A stretch of 64,000 nt of DNA. It comes from Haberlea rhodopensis (taxonomy: Eukaryota > Streptophyta > Magnoliopsida > Lamiales > Gesneriaceae). Within the stretch, counting starts at the first letter, position 1. Each line of letters starts with the position of its first letter. This document shows positions 31,899 to 41,668 of this stretch, piece after piece. The stretch spans positions 62,001 to 126,000 of the forward strand of contig CAJQUN010000969.1 in NCBI GenBank assembly GCA_907163345.1, in the 5' to 3' direction. The notes beneath the pieces were generated by a model that was not told the DNA's origin, searched no databases, and worked only from the letters and a program-made list of their open reading frames with translations. The position numbers were made by a program, and so were the translations under genes.

Positions 31899-32389
31899 AG
31901 TCTATAGGTGCATGTGAATCACATGCACCTGTAGACAGAAGCGGTGCATGTATTTGTTTAGTTTTGTTATTCAAATCAACGATGCATGTAAATAAACATG
32001 CATTAACATTTGGTTTCTATCGGTGCATGTATAATATATGCACCGAAAGAAAAACAGTTGCATTTATCCAACATGTACAACTTGAATATTGGTGCATGTA
32101 AATACACATGCACCAATTTACATTTTGTTTCTACCGGTGCATGTATATCACATGCACCGATAGAATTCACATTTTCATTTATCCATGTTCAACTTGAATC
32201 TTTTGGTGTATGTATATGACATGCACTTATCTGTGAAACTTAAATCTATAGGTGCACGTAAATTTCATGCAACTATAGACAGAAATGGTGCATGTATTTG
32301 TATCATTTAGTTATTCAAATAACCAAAAACCAAATCAAACAAATATTTTCCGCAATTAAATTTTGTTCAACATAAACTTACAGAAAACA
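31899..32389. repeat. Hairpin-rich 3' flank of MULE transposase
   Basis: No gene. About seven GGTGCATGT-type inverted repeats (about 31905, 31941, 32021, 32091, 32138, 32206, 32252), of the same type as in the left half of the MULE. Arms of 8-12 bp with 3- to 9-nt loops. Confidence 0.85.
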
Positions 32390-34267
32390 TCAAATAGGTT
32401 CCTCACAAGTCTTCCTATTATGTCCATATTTTTTACACCGACTACAATACAACTGTCGAATGTTTTCACATTTGGATCTAATTCTCCTCTTCTTTGGACG
32501 ACCCATTTGCCTTTTCGTTTGTGGTGGTAAAATATTCATATCCGTGACAATCTGAGCAAAATCATCACTTGAACGTCCTGGAATCGGAATTATAACTCCT
32601 TCGTAGCAACTCTTATAGGTACGAACATGGAAATATACATCAACAACTTCATCTATGGCCATCTTGTTCCTCCTAAATACAGCAATCGCATGACGACATG
32701 GGAATCCATCAAGTTGCCACTGATAGCAAGCACACATATGAATATCAAGGCGCACAATAACTGAAGGATATGAAAACACCTCGAAACAACAGTCAGAAGA
32801 CATCTTCACATTCCATGCATGACCTAGATTTTTGTAAAAAGACCATTTCTTTTCCATCTTCGCACACAGAACCCCACTCCATCATGCAACCATTGATCTC
32901 CTATCATAAAACCAACTCATCAGCTTAACCCGGATACAATCCACCATGTGAGTAATAGGCAGACCCCTTGCCTCTATTACCCAAGAATTGAAAGACTCTG
33001 CTGCATTTGAATACATCTCTCCATATCGCATGCCGCATGAGTAAGCATTTATCCATTTCTCCAAAGATATACCCTGTAAAAACCCTTCTACAATTGAACC
33101 ACCTTCTCGTTTCAAAATAGCAAGCTTCTCTGTGAAAATAGCCACCGTCGGTGAATAAGCACACTCATCCAACAAGTAACACATCCTTTCCCAAAACTGG
33201 TTCAAAAAATGTTTGCCATTATATCTGTCCTGGAGGTTGCATTTCAAATGATAAAGACAAAAAAAGTGTTTTGGAGAAGGTCCAAACACAACAGGTAAAG
33301 CCTCCATCAAACCAACATTCCGATCAGATATATAAACAATATCTCCACCATTATCTACAATCTTGCTCAAGCAAGATAGAAACCAACATCAATTATCAAA
33401 GTTCTCTGAGTCCACAACAGCAAAAGCCAAGGGGAACAACCCTACAATAAAATAATAAAAAAATATAAAGCAAAAAATACAATTTATGTTATATGATGCA
33501 CTTATATAACATTTAGTGGTACGTGTTAGAGATACCAAGTTCTATCGGTGCATGTAATATACATGCACCGATACACTTGCGGTGCATGTATTATAAATGC
33601 ACCGTTTCTCAGTTACATGCATATGTAGTACTAAATGTTAGAGATGCAAAGTTCTATTGGTGCATGTAATATACATGCACCGATAGACTAGCGGTGCATG
33701 TATATTACATGCACCGCATTCGAGCCAATTAGTTTATATATCCTACAACATGTTATATACGCGCAAGTCTATCGGTGCATGTAATATACATGCACCGATA
33801 GACTTCGGTGCATGTAATATCTCAATTACAGTATAATATTGTTGCATCTGACCTTGATTCCCATCCTTTGCAGTAGCTGACAGAAGTATGCCCTTGAAAC
33901 GGGATTTCCAAAAAGTTACATCAAGAAATAACATAGGGCGACAAAATTTAAAACCATCCATACAAGCACGAAACTACACAAACAAACGGATGAATCGATT
34001 ACAGTCGTCAACTTCAAGCTCTACAAAACTCCCAACATTAGTCGTCTTCACCGCATCGATGTACCATTTCAACTCCTTGAAAGACTCATCATAATTTCCA
34101 AAAGCAGTTGACCTAGCCTTCTCCACACTTCTCCATGCCTTAATGTATGTAATATCCAACTCATAATCTTTTTTCATTAACTCCATTACATACCTAGCAG
34201 AAAAGTTTGGATTGGAACTGACTCGTTCACAAATAATTTCTGATATTAAATGTGAAACAATCCTTTT
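32390..34267 (-). pseudogene. MULE transposase (mudrA type), truncated, one intron, three in-frame stops
   Basis: Read on minus from 34267 to the stop at 32390. N-terminal LISEIICERVSSNPNFSARY and YIKAWRSVEKA match the MULE DNA-binding region. The DDE core follows: D in CRPMLFLDVTFW, an intron at about 33442-33852 (GT...AG, hairpin-filled), GLFPLAFAVVDSENF, D in VYISDRNVGL, the FFCLYHLKCNL block and E in YSNAAESFNSW. The C-terminal part has a SWIM zinc finger (CACYQW, then FPCRHAIAVF) and a CCHC knuckle (CSRCKKYGHNRKTC). Stops interrupt one otherwise continuous frame at 33974-33976, 33389-33391 and 32882-32884; two are TGA, one at a place where the family normally has Trp. Cut-and-paste transposase; this copy is dead. 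Confidence 0.92.
33530..33830. repeat. Hairpins in the transposase intron
   Basis: Five near-perfect inverted repeats at about 33541, 33571, 33655, 33690 and 33773. The one at 33773 has 16-bp arms (start TCTATCGGTGCATGTA) and a 3-nt loop; the one at 33690 has 12-bp arms (GCGGTGCATGTA). Confidence 0.9.
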
Positions 34268-34424
34268 TGTGATATTCCCGAAATAATTATATGCATTTGA
34301 GCATTAATTATGTTTATGTGATTATTTACGGTGTTAATTAATTTAATGAGGGAATTAATTAATATGAAATGCTTAGTCACATGGTGTGCATGACCTGGTA
34401 ATGCATTTCGGGGTGCATGTTATG

Positions 34425-36798
34425 TGTGATATCCCCGAAATGATTATGTGTTATTTAAACATTAATCATTGTTGTGAAATTTATGGTACTAATTCTTGTG
34501 ATGAATTAATAATATTGGGAGATGCATGTAAGGGTGCATGTGTTATATATTGGGATTTTGGGGTTGTGGCATGTTTAATTTGGGGTGTGTGTTAATCGTT
34601 TTGGTAAAGTATATTTTAAATAAGAATTGAAGTATTTTAATGAGAAAATACTATAAAATATCATGTGAGGATATTTTAATACATCGTGCGAAATACCGGG
34701 ACCAAAACATAACACATCACATAAACCCACCACAAACCACCCCCCCTTGACCCATACCCTGCTGCCAGCTGCAGCTTGCCCATACCTCTTTCCTCATCTC
34801 CCACTCCACCTTGTCATAGCTGAAATCGCTCCATTCTCTCCAACTTTTTCGTCCAACATCTGGTAAGGGAAAACAAGAGGAGATCCACCATTTTTCTTGC
34901 TTGGAAAGCTTGCAAAAATCGGAGCCAAAAGGGGTGAGGAACCATTTCTGGGTTTGAAGTTTTTGTTGTTGAGTTCATACTTTGTTTAGTGTGAAAAATG
35001 GCATGTTAGATTAGGTTTTGTTAAACCTTCGATTCATGTTCATTTATGGTGTGTTTATGAAGCTTCCAGTATTTTTCCTTGAGTACATTACATGTTTTAT
35101 GTGGTAGATTTAAGCATGTAAAGTATGGTGTTCGAAAATCTGGGTAGATATTTTCCCCTGTTTTTCTGGAAATATGTGATCTGGGAGTGATATTGAAGGG
35201 GTGGTAATATGCATGTTAGAAGGGTTTTTGAATGAACCTTCGATGTGCAAATATGCATGGTAGTTTGATGAAACCCTTAACATTTTTATTTGAGCAAATT
35301 GCATGACTTATGTGGTAGATTTCGTTGCTTGAAAGTGTGTACTCAAAAATCTGGGCAGGAAGACAATGCCCTGTTTTCAGAAAATGTTGAATGAGTACTG
35401 ATGTTCATGGGTGATTTTAATGCATGTGGGTTTGTGGTTGGGGTACAATCTTGATGTAAATACACTCAGAGTAATGTGTTTTAAATACTAGCATGTTAGT
35501 ATTGGCATGTTGTATGTCTTACATGTTAGAAGGAAAGGTGTGATTATCGGTGTTGAACATGCTGGAAAAATTATCGCGCACAGACCAGGTGGCGATCGAT
35601 CTCCACAAATGGCGCGATCGATCGCCGAGGTCCAGTAGCCAAAATCAAAGCCACGCGATCGATCGCCATGAAAGGCGCGATCGATCGCCATGGGACAGTG
35701 GAGTTTGGCGATCGATCGCCAAGGGGTAGCGATCGATCGCCAGAAGCAAAATCTTGAAATATTGTTTTTTTGTTGGATTTTTGATTTTGGATCATATATT
35801 GGCATCTAATATTGTGTTGTACACTGGTGTAGAGCCTTCACAGACGGCTACACAACGCAGGGGATAGAGTCCCACCACACACTACTTTTTGGAAAGGTAC
35901 GTAAGCGACGTACGGGCATCCCAACGGTAACATGTATTTATGTTTTGTCTGCATGACACATGATGAATGCAATGTGATGCATTATTGAGTTGATACATGT
36001 TATTATGCATTGTTGTTGCATATTATGCATTGTTGTTGCATATTGTGATGTGGGATAAAGAGATGTATTCCACGAGTCAGGGCGATCACGGTTAAGGTGT
36101 TAATGCTTACGCTTTACCGCTAAAAATGTGGAGCGGGAGGGGGGAGGCTCGCTTGCACATGGAGGCGGGTATATACTATACTGAGCGAGGATGAGATACC
36201 GCTAGTATAAAGAAGCGAGGATGAGATACCGCTTGTTTTGAGATTATAAAAGCGGAGAAGTATTAAAATAACCGATGATGACTGACTCAAGAAAAAGAGG
36301 AAAATGTCATGACATTCATTTGTGAAACCATACATTCATATAATGTGTTATATTATGAATCATGGTACAGGGACAACCAGTGGGCATTGTAAATGAGATG
36401 GAAATACAGGAAGTGATTTGTATTTTATGATTGTGCATTTACGCCTTATTTTCATATTATGTTGAATATGAATTGTGATATGCTCATGTGTTGGGGGTTG
36501 TCTTTGTAGGTGCTTTTGATGTTGAGAACCAGGGTCGGGGTTGAGAAGCTGAGCTATAAGGAGAGTTACGGGATTAGCTACAAGATTTGAGAAAATTTTA
36601 TATAGCTTCTACTTGTGGTAGAATAAGACTATAATGTAGCACCTTTTGTAGGAATATTGTGAATCCCTTTTGAAACTTTTGCTACTGTATTCCTTAAGCT
36701 CAGGAAAATCAACATGACTCTTTACTCTGATTTATTCATATGAATGTTTAGTTCTCTTAATCGCACCTATTAGTATATTGAGATATCGGGGTCTCACA
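34425..36798 (+). repeat. Solo LTR F (2374 bp, Gyp-I family)
   Basis: TGTGATATCCCC...GGTCTCACA with TTATG on both sides (34420-34424 and 36799-36803). The uninterrupted target is visible in the Gyp-E 3' LTR at about 43833. No primer site or coding region follows, so internal DNA was lost by LTR-LTR recombination. Contains TATAAAATA at 34652, GATCGATC palindromes (35591-35742), the GTACGT hairpin (35897-35913) and AGCGA/CCGCT hairpins (36110-36240). Confidence 0.95.
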
Positions 36799-37348
36799 TT
36801 ATGCATATTGGGAAATTGGGTGTTAACATGGTTTAATTATGATGGTTAATGATTATTTGACAAAGCATGTATTTAATTGAAGTTTTGGTGCATTTCTAGA
36901 AAATGCTTTTAAGATATCATGTGGGGATATTTTATACATCATGCTACCCCTCTCACACTTTACTCTCTTACCACTCTTAATAAACTCCCCCAACCCTTAT
37001 TCCCCAATAAACCCAAAACGTTCTTGGCAAGGGAGAAGGAGAGAAAACTTGGGGAAAGATTGCCATTGCTTGATTCTTGCAAGAAGTTTGAAGCTTCAAG
37101 TGGTATAAACCCTCCTAATGTTATTCTCATGTATTTTGATAAGAAAAGGGTTTGTGTTTTAGGGATTTAAAAATGGGTTTGTTTGATTATATGTTGTCTT
37201 GGTTGGGTTTTGGAGTATGTTGTTGTTGAGGGTTGTTTTGGAGTAATATTAGTAATTTTGATGTATTGGTTTGAGGTATTATGGATTTTATGTGGTTTGG
37301 TAAGGTTCTGTACACATTAATGACGATTTCTCGCATTTACAGAGCTCC

Positions 37349-37570
37349 TCGATCGATTGAGTATGACCTTCGATCGATCGAGCACGGCAGGGCTACTGGC
37401 AGGTTTATTATGGTCTTCTCGATCGATCGAGAAGAAATCCGGATCGATCGAGGTGACTTATTGATCGATCGGTGAGGGCATCTCGATCGATCGAGATGGA
37501 CAGCAAATGTTGGGCGCTGAATTGAGCAGCTCGCGATCGATTGAGCGCAAGAGCCGATCGATCGCGAGTC
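37349..37570. repeat. CGATCGATCG palindrome cluster, Gyp-E 5' LTR
   Basis: About eight palindromes sharing the core CGATCGATCG or one-base variants, but with flanks TC/GA instead of GC/GC. Perfect examples are CTTCTCGATCGATCGAGAAG (20 bp) and ATCTCGATCGATCGAGAT (18 bp). CTACTGGC lies among them, the inverse of the spacer in Gyp-A and F. Confidence 0.95.
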
Positions 37571-37794
37571 TTAAAAATGCGGTGTTTTGGATTTTTGAGT
37601 ATTTTAATGGGATTTTTGGCATTGGTTCATAAATTGGCTTTTAATATGGGTTTGTATGATTGTGTAGAACCATCCCAGGTAGCAACACAACAGAGGAGAT
37701 AAAGTCCTACGACATCTCCACTTTTGGAATAAAGGTACGTAGTGAGACGTACGGGCATCGGACTGTAAAACGTATTTTACGCACTGGATTTGTT

Positions 37795-37907
37795 TATGCA
37801 TTTTGGTTGCATACATGGATTTAATTATGCATTATGGTTGCATACATGGTCTTGGTTATGCATTATGGTTGCATACATGGTCTTGGTTATGCATTATGGT
37901 TGCATGA
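37795..37907 (+). repeat. 31-bp tandem repeats, Gyp-E 5' LTR
   Basis: About four units of ATGCATTATGGTTGCATACA plus TGGTCTTGGTT. The first unit is divergent and the last partial. Lies just after the GTACGT hairpin. Confidence 0.9.
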
Positions 37908-38697
37908 GTACATTGGATGCATTGGTGCATGTAATTGTAAGTCGAGATTATATTATAATGATGAAGAATACTTGCCGCCAGTGGCGTAGCGATGTGAATA
38001 CTTGCCGCTGTCATACCGTAGTGATGAGAGAATATTTGCCGCTAATATGAAGCGAAGAACACGACCGCTGTCATATTATAGCGATGGATATTATTGCCGC
38101 TGGTATTGTCTAAGCGAGGGGTATTTCCGCTGTCATGTTAACGCGAGGGGTATTATGTCACTGATATAATAAGACTTGGAAATTGGTTATAGGTATTCAT
38201 GGAAATTGGTGCATGTCATGACGTACATTATTGGTGATATAATCTATTGATTATGATTGAGGTACAGCGACAACCAAAGGGAGCATTTAAATGTATTAAA
38301 TACAGGAAGTGATTCGCATTTACGGTTTATGCATATCTATATTACAATCATATAATTGTGAATATGGTTTGTTACATGCTCATGGGTGTGAGGTTGTTCC
38401 TGTAGGTACATTTTGGCAGGAAGGGTTAAGGACGGGTTGATGCGTGAGCTAGTAAGGAGTGCTTTTGGTATAGCTGTATATAATTCTTTTGTATAGTCTC
38501 TACTCTAGGAGTAGTGTAAAGCTATAGGATTAACATTCATTGTTTGGGAATGTAATTTAATCCTTTTGGGAACTTTATTTTGGTACTGTAAACTTAATAG
38601 CTCGGACATCAACACGGAATTTTTATACTCTGATTATGCATGCTTAGTTCTTATTGTACCTAAATCCACAGTTAAGGAGCTAGGGTCCTTACATTAG

Positions 38698-38709
38698 TGG
38701 TATCAGAGC
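38698..38709 (+). other. Primer binding site of Gyp-E (tRNA-iMet)
   Basis: TGGTATCAGAGC four bases after the LTR end; the following leader (38710-38896) shares the AGTGAAGGGTAGCCTTAGCAA region with Gyp-A. Confidence 0.95.
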
Positions 38710-38896
38710 AGTGGTTAGAGAACCCGGGAATGAGTGAAGGGTAGCCTTAGCAAATGGTTGGCTAGGTGTTTATGTTTGGGCATGTTTATGCATGTGGTGC
38801 ATATTTGTGTATACAATTGTTATACTAACATGCTTATTGTCATTCATACTATCCATATGTATTGTTTGGAATTGTTGTTAACCCTTATGTTACAGC

Positions 38897-40013
38897 ATGG
38901 CGGCCATGAACTTGGAGAACCTCAATGAATAGGTAGGTGATGTAGGAAGTGTGAATGCAAGCATTGCTCAGACGAATCCTTTACCTCCACCAGTTGTCGG
39001 CGTGGAACCGGTAGCGCAGTTGTTATTGCCTGGGGAGCTAAGCCTGACTCAATTTCTGACTTTCCATCCGCCCAGATTTGAGGGGACAAAGACAGGGGAA
39101 GAAGCTGAGGAGTGGCTAGAAAGACTGGAGCAGATATTTGTGTCCGCACCTTGTGCTTGGACGGCTTGGTTAAGACTAGCAGAATTCCAATTAGCTAAGA
39201 AGTCTTCCATGTGGTGGAAGACGACAGTGATGGAGCTGAGGGCTCAAGGCATGTTGATAGACTGGACTTTATTCAGAACCCGATTTCTAAACCGGTACTT
39301 CTCTGCGGCAGGCAAACGAAGGAGGATGAATTCACGAACCTGAAGCAAGGGAGCATGACGGTTTCGGACTATGCCATGCATTACTCATCTCTATTGAGGT
39401 ATGTTCCTCATATCGTACGAATGGGCATGCCAAGATGAGGCATTTCTTGAAGGGACCGAGGCCAGAACTATTTGATCGGGTTATCTCCAACAACTCCACC
39501 TCTTTTGATGATGCTCTTACTAGGGCATAACTGACAGAGATAGGAGTCAGTGCTTACACGGACATTGCACCCCCACAAGTTCCACCACTGAGGTCAGTGT
39601 CTAGTAATCTGAGGCCACGAGGAGAATCATTTAAACCTCGTGGGGCTCCTTCTTCTTCTTCTTCTTCTTCTTCTTCTTCTTCTTCTTCTTCTTCTTCTTC
39701 TTCTTCTTCTTCTTCTTCTTCTTCTTCTTCTTCTTCTTCTTCTTCTTCTTCTTCTAGGTTTGGTGGAAGGCGAATGGATAACCGGAGGGGTAGTGCACCT
39801 AGAAATAGAGGACAAACTCAAGTAAGTAGGAGCGGAGTAGTGAAGTGTCACTTTTGTGGGGGACCACATCACATGCGTGATTGTACGGCTTGTTATAAAT
39901 GTGGCAAGATGGGCCACATATCTCGGTTTTGTCAGAACAGTGATGGCCAGGTAGATCTCAGGGGAGGTAGAGGAGGTTTTCTAGCGGGACAGTGCAGCAG
40001 AGGCAGCCGATGA
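38897..40013 (+). pseudogene. gag: Gyp-E gag with poly-Ser expansion, broken
   Basis: ATG at 38897, but codon 12 is TAG (38930-38932) where Gyp-I has GAG. The capsid domain then reads on (EEWLERLEQIFVSAPC, LAEFQLAKKSSMWWKTT). Frame changes near 39310 and 39420 and a TAA at 39528-39530 follow. The linker before the nucleocapsid is a run of about 35 Ser codons from a TCT microsatellite. The nucleocapsid has CHFCGGPHHMRDC and an intact CCHC knuckle CYKCGKMGHISRFC. Gag would form the particle and bind RNA; this copy cannot make a full product. Confidence 0.9.
39651..39755 (+). repeat. (TCT)35 microsatellite coding for poly-Ser
   Basis: Uninterrupted TCT/TTC run of about 105 bases inside gag; the aligned part of Gyp-A gag has a short mixed linker. 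It is a whole number of codons, so it leaves the frame unchanged. Other frames give poly-Leu, poly-Phe or, on minus, poly-Arg/Lys/Glu, which are artefacts. Confidence 0.97.
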
Positions 40014-40443
40014 TGCCTCGACAAATAGGAGGTCAGGCGATGGGGCCACCTCAAGGTCAGGTTTATGCACTGACTAGGGAGCAGGACGATGCAGATCCAG
40101 AGGAGGTGATAGCTGGTACGTGCCTTTTATTTACGTATTCCGCCTTTATTTTGATAGACACAGGTGCTTCGCACTCCTTTGTGTCTGCGGACTTTGTGGA
40201 GAGACATCATATATGCTCGTCTCCGTTACCCACGTCTCTTTTGGTCTCGACACCTACCGGAAGAAATGTTGTTGCTGATCAGTTTCTTACAGACTGCCTC
40301 ATTTATTTGAGGACAATGAATTGAAGGCAGATTTGATTGTGTTGGGCATATCAGATTTCGATTGCATTGTGGGCATTGACATACTGAACAGATATCATGC
40401 AGTAGTGGATTGTCGGCAGAGGACGGTTCGGTTCAGATAGGAT
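39992..40443 (+). pseudogene. Gyp-E protease region, broken
   Basis: Aspartic protease with an intact DTGASHSF active site (about 40160), unlike Gyp-A. A one-base loss near 40308 shifts the frame; the downstream part (VLGISDFDCIVGIDILNRY) is in the frame of the integrase segment and is followed by a TAG at 40438-40440. Confidence 0.88.
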
Positions 40444-41262
40444 GTGGGGATTCAGTGGACTTTCTATGGGGACGGTTCTCATGCGAAGATTCCGTTGATA
40501 TCGGTGATCAAGATGTCCCAATTATTGGAACGTGGACACACGAGCTATCTTATCTATGCCGTGGACATGACCCACTTGTCGAGGACTACTTTGGGTTGCG
40601 ATGCCATTTGGGTGATCATTGATAGGCTGACAAAGGTAGCTCACTTCATTCCCTACAGTTTGACGTACACATACTTGAGAATGGCTCAGCTGTATGTCCG
40701 AGATATAGTGAGACTACACGGGATTCCAGTGTCTATTGTATCTGACAGAGATCCGCGGTTTACGTCTCATTTTTGGGGAGGTCTTCAGTCAGTTTTGGGT
40801 ACTGAGGTGAGGTTGAGCACAACATATCATCCCCAGACAGACGGTCAGACTGAGCGTACTATACAGACGCTCAAGGACATGCTACAGGCTTGTGTATTAG
40901 AGATTGATGCTTCGTGGCAAGATTCATTGGCCTTGGTAGAGTTCTCTTACAGCAATAGCTATCAGGCGATTATTCAAATGGCTCCGTTTGAGGCTCTGAA
41001 TGGTCAGCGTTGTAGGTCGCCATTATACTGGGATGACTTGACCTGTAAAGCAGTGGAAGGACCCAAACTGATTCGGGAAATGGACGATAAGATAAAGGTT
41101 ATCCGACAGAAAATGAAGGCAGCCCAGGACAGACAGGCAGCCTATGCAAATAAACGGCGGAGACCGTTGGAGTTTCAGTTAGGAGACAGGGTCCTTTTGA
41201 AGATCTCACCTTTCAGAGGTGTTGTACGGTTTGGTATACGCGGGAAATTGTCTCCAAGGTAA
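40444..41262 (+). pseudogene. Gyp-E protease tail fused to integrase core (RT and RNase H deleted)
   Basis: One open frame of 272 codons. The start (IQWTFYGDG, LLERGHTSYLIYAVD) is the end of the protease region as in Gyp-A at 17400-17510. At about 40560-40575 it jumps to the integrase (MTHLSRTTLGCDAIW), equal to Gyp-A at about 19410. About 1.9 kb holding all of RT, RNase H and the integrase zinc-binding domain is missing, and the join is in frame. Catalytic D (SDRDPRF) and E (DGQTERTIQTL) remain, but the first D of integrase is at or beside the junction. Stops at a TAA (41260-41262) where Gyp-A has Tyr. Confidence 0.92.
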
Positions 41263-41583
41263 GTTGGACCGTATGAGATTCTACAGCTCATCGGTACCTT
41301 GGCTTACCATTTGGCTTTGCCACCGTCGTTATCTGGCATTCACGACGTATTCCACGTATTTATGTTGCGGAAAATGAACCCTCCGTCACATGTGTTGCAG
41401 CCTTCTGAGGTACAGTTAGATTCTGATGTGTCCTACGAGGAACGGCCAGTCAGGATTCTGGATAGAGCTGATCGCAGACTTCGGAACAAAGTGATACCAA
41501 TGGTCAAGGTTCAGTGGGATCGCAAGGGTGTCGAGGAAGCCACGTGGGAGACGGAGAAGCATATGGTACAGCATTACCCATAA
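41263..41583 (+). pseudogene. Gyp-E integrase C-terminus and chromodomain
   Basis: Same frame as the upstream segment, after the TAA. Contains SLSGIHDVFHVFMLRK and the chromodomain (PVRILDRADRRLRNKVIPMV, then EEATWETEKHMVQHYP) ending TAA at 41583. The chromodomain aligns residue for residue with the Gyp-A copy, with conservative changes. Confidence 0.88.
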
Positions 41584-41633
41584 CTATTTCTGGTATGTGA
41601 TTTATGTTTAGTTCGGATTGGTAAGTGCATGCG

Positions 41634-41668
41634 ATTTCGAGGGCGAAATCTTATAAGTAGAGGAGTAT
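41634..41668 (+). other. Gyp-E pre-PPT hairpin and polypurine tract
   Basis: ATTTCG (41634-41639), AGGG, CGAAAT (41644-41649); purine tract AAGTAGAGGAG at about 41655-41665. Confidence 0.8.

Larger units (their letters stand above)
31894..34267 (-). mobile_element. MULE, right part (transposase)
   Basis: Starts with the second GAATG and continues the MULE. It contains the minus-strand transposase up to 34267, where Gyp-E cuts it. The 5' end of the transposase and the right terminal inverted repeat are not in the window. Confidence 0.85.
34268..38693 (+). repeat. Gyp-E 5' LTR, interrupted by solo LTR F
   Basis: Pieces 34268-34424 and 36804-38693 (about 2047 bp without the insert). Contains a palindrome cluster of CTCGATCGATCGAG type (37349-37570), the GTACGT hairpin (37735-37752), four 31-bp repeats (37795-37907), AGCGA/CCGCT hairpins (37975-38165) and a CAGCGACAACC/GGTTGTTCCTG pair near 38276 and 38393. 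Ends CCTTACA at 38693. Confidence 0.93.

Noticed and set aside
32010..32219. ORF rich in IGACI..AP repeats
   Set aside because: It is a translation of consecutive GGTGCATGT hairpins next to the MULE transposase.
37349..37570. GATC-rich clusters as a bacterial origin or methylation site
   Set aside because: All surrounding sequence is plant LTR retrotransposon; no bacterial context exists.
39627..39917. Minus-strand poly-Arg ORF and plus-strand poly-Leu ORF (39640-39825)
   Set aside because: Both are other-frame readings of the TCT microsatellite inside Gyp-E gag.
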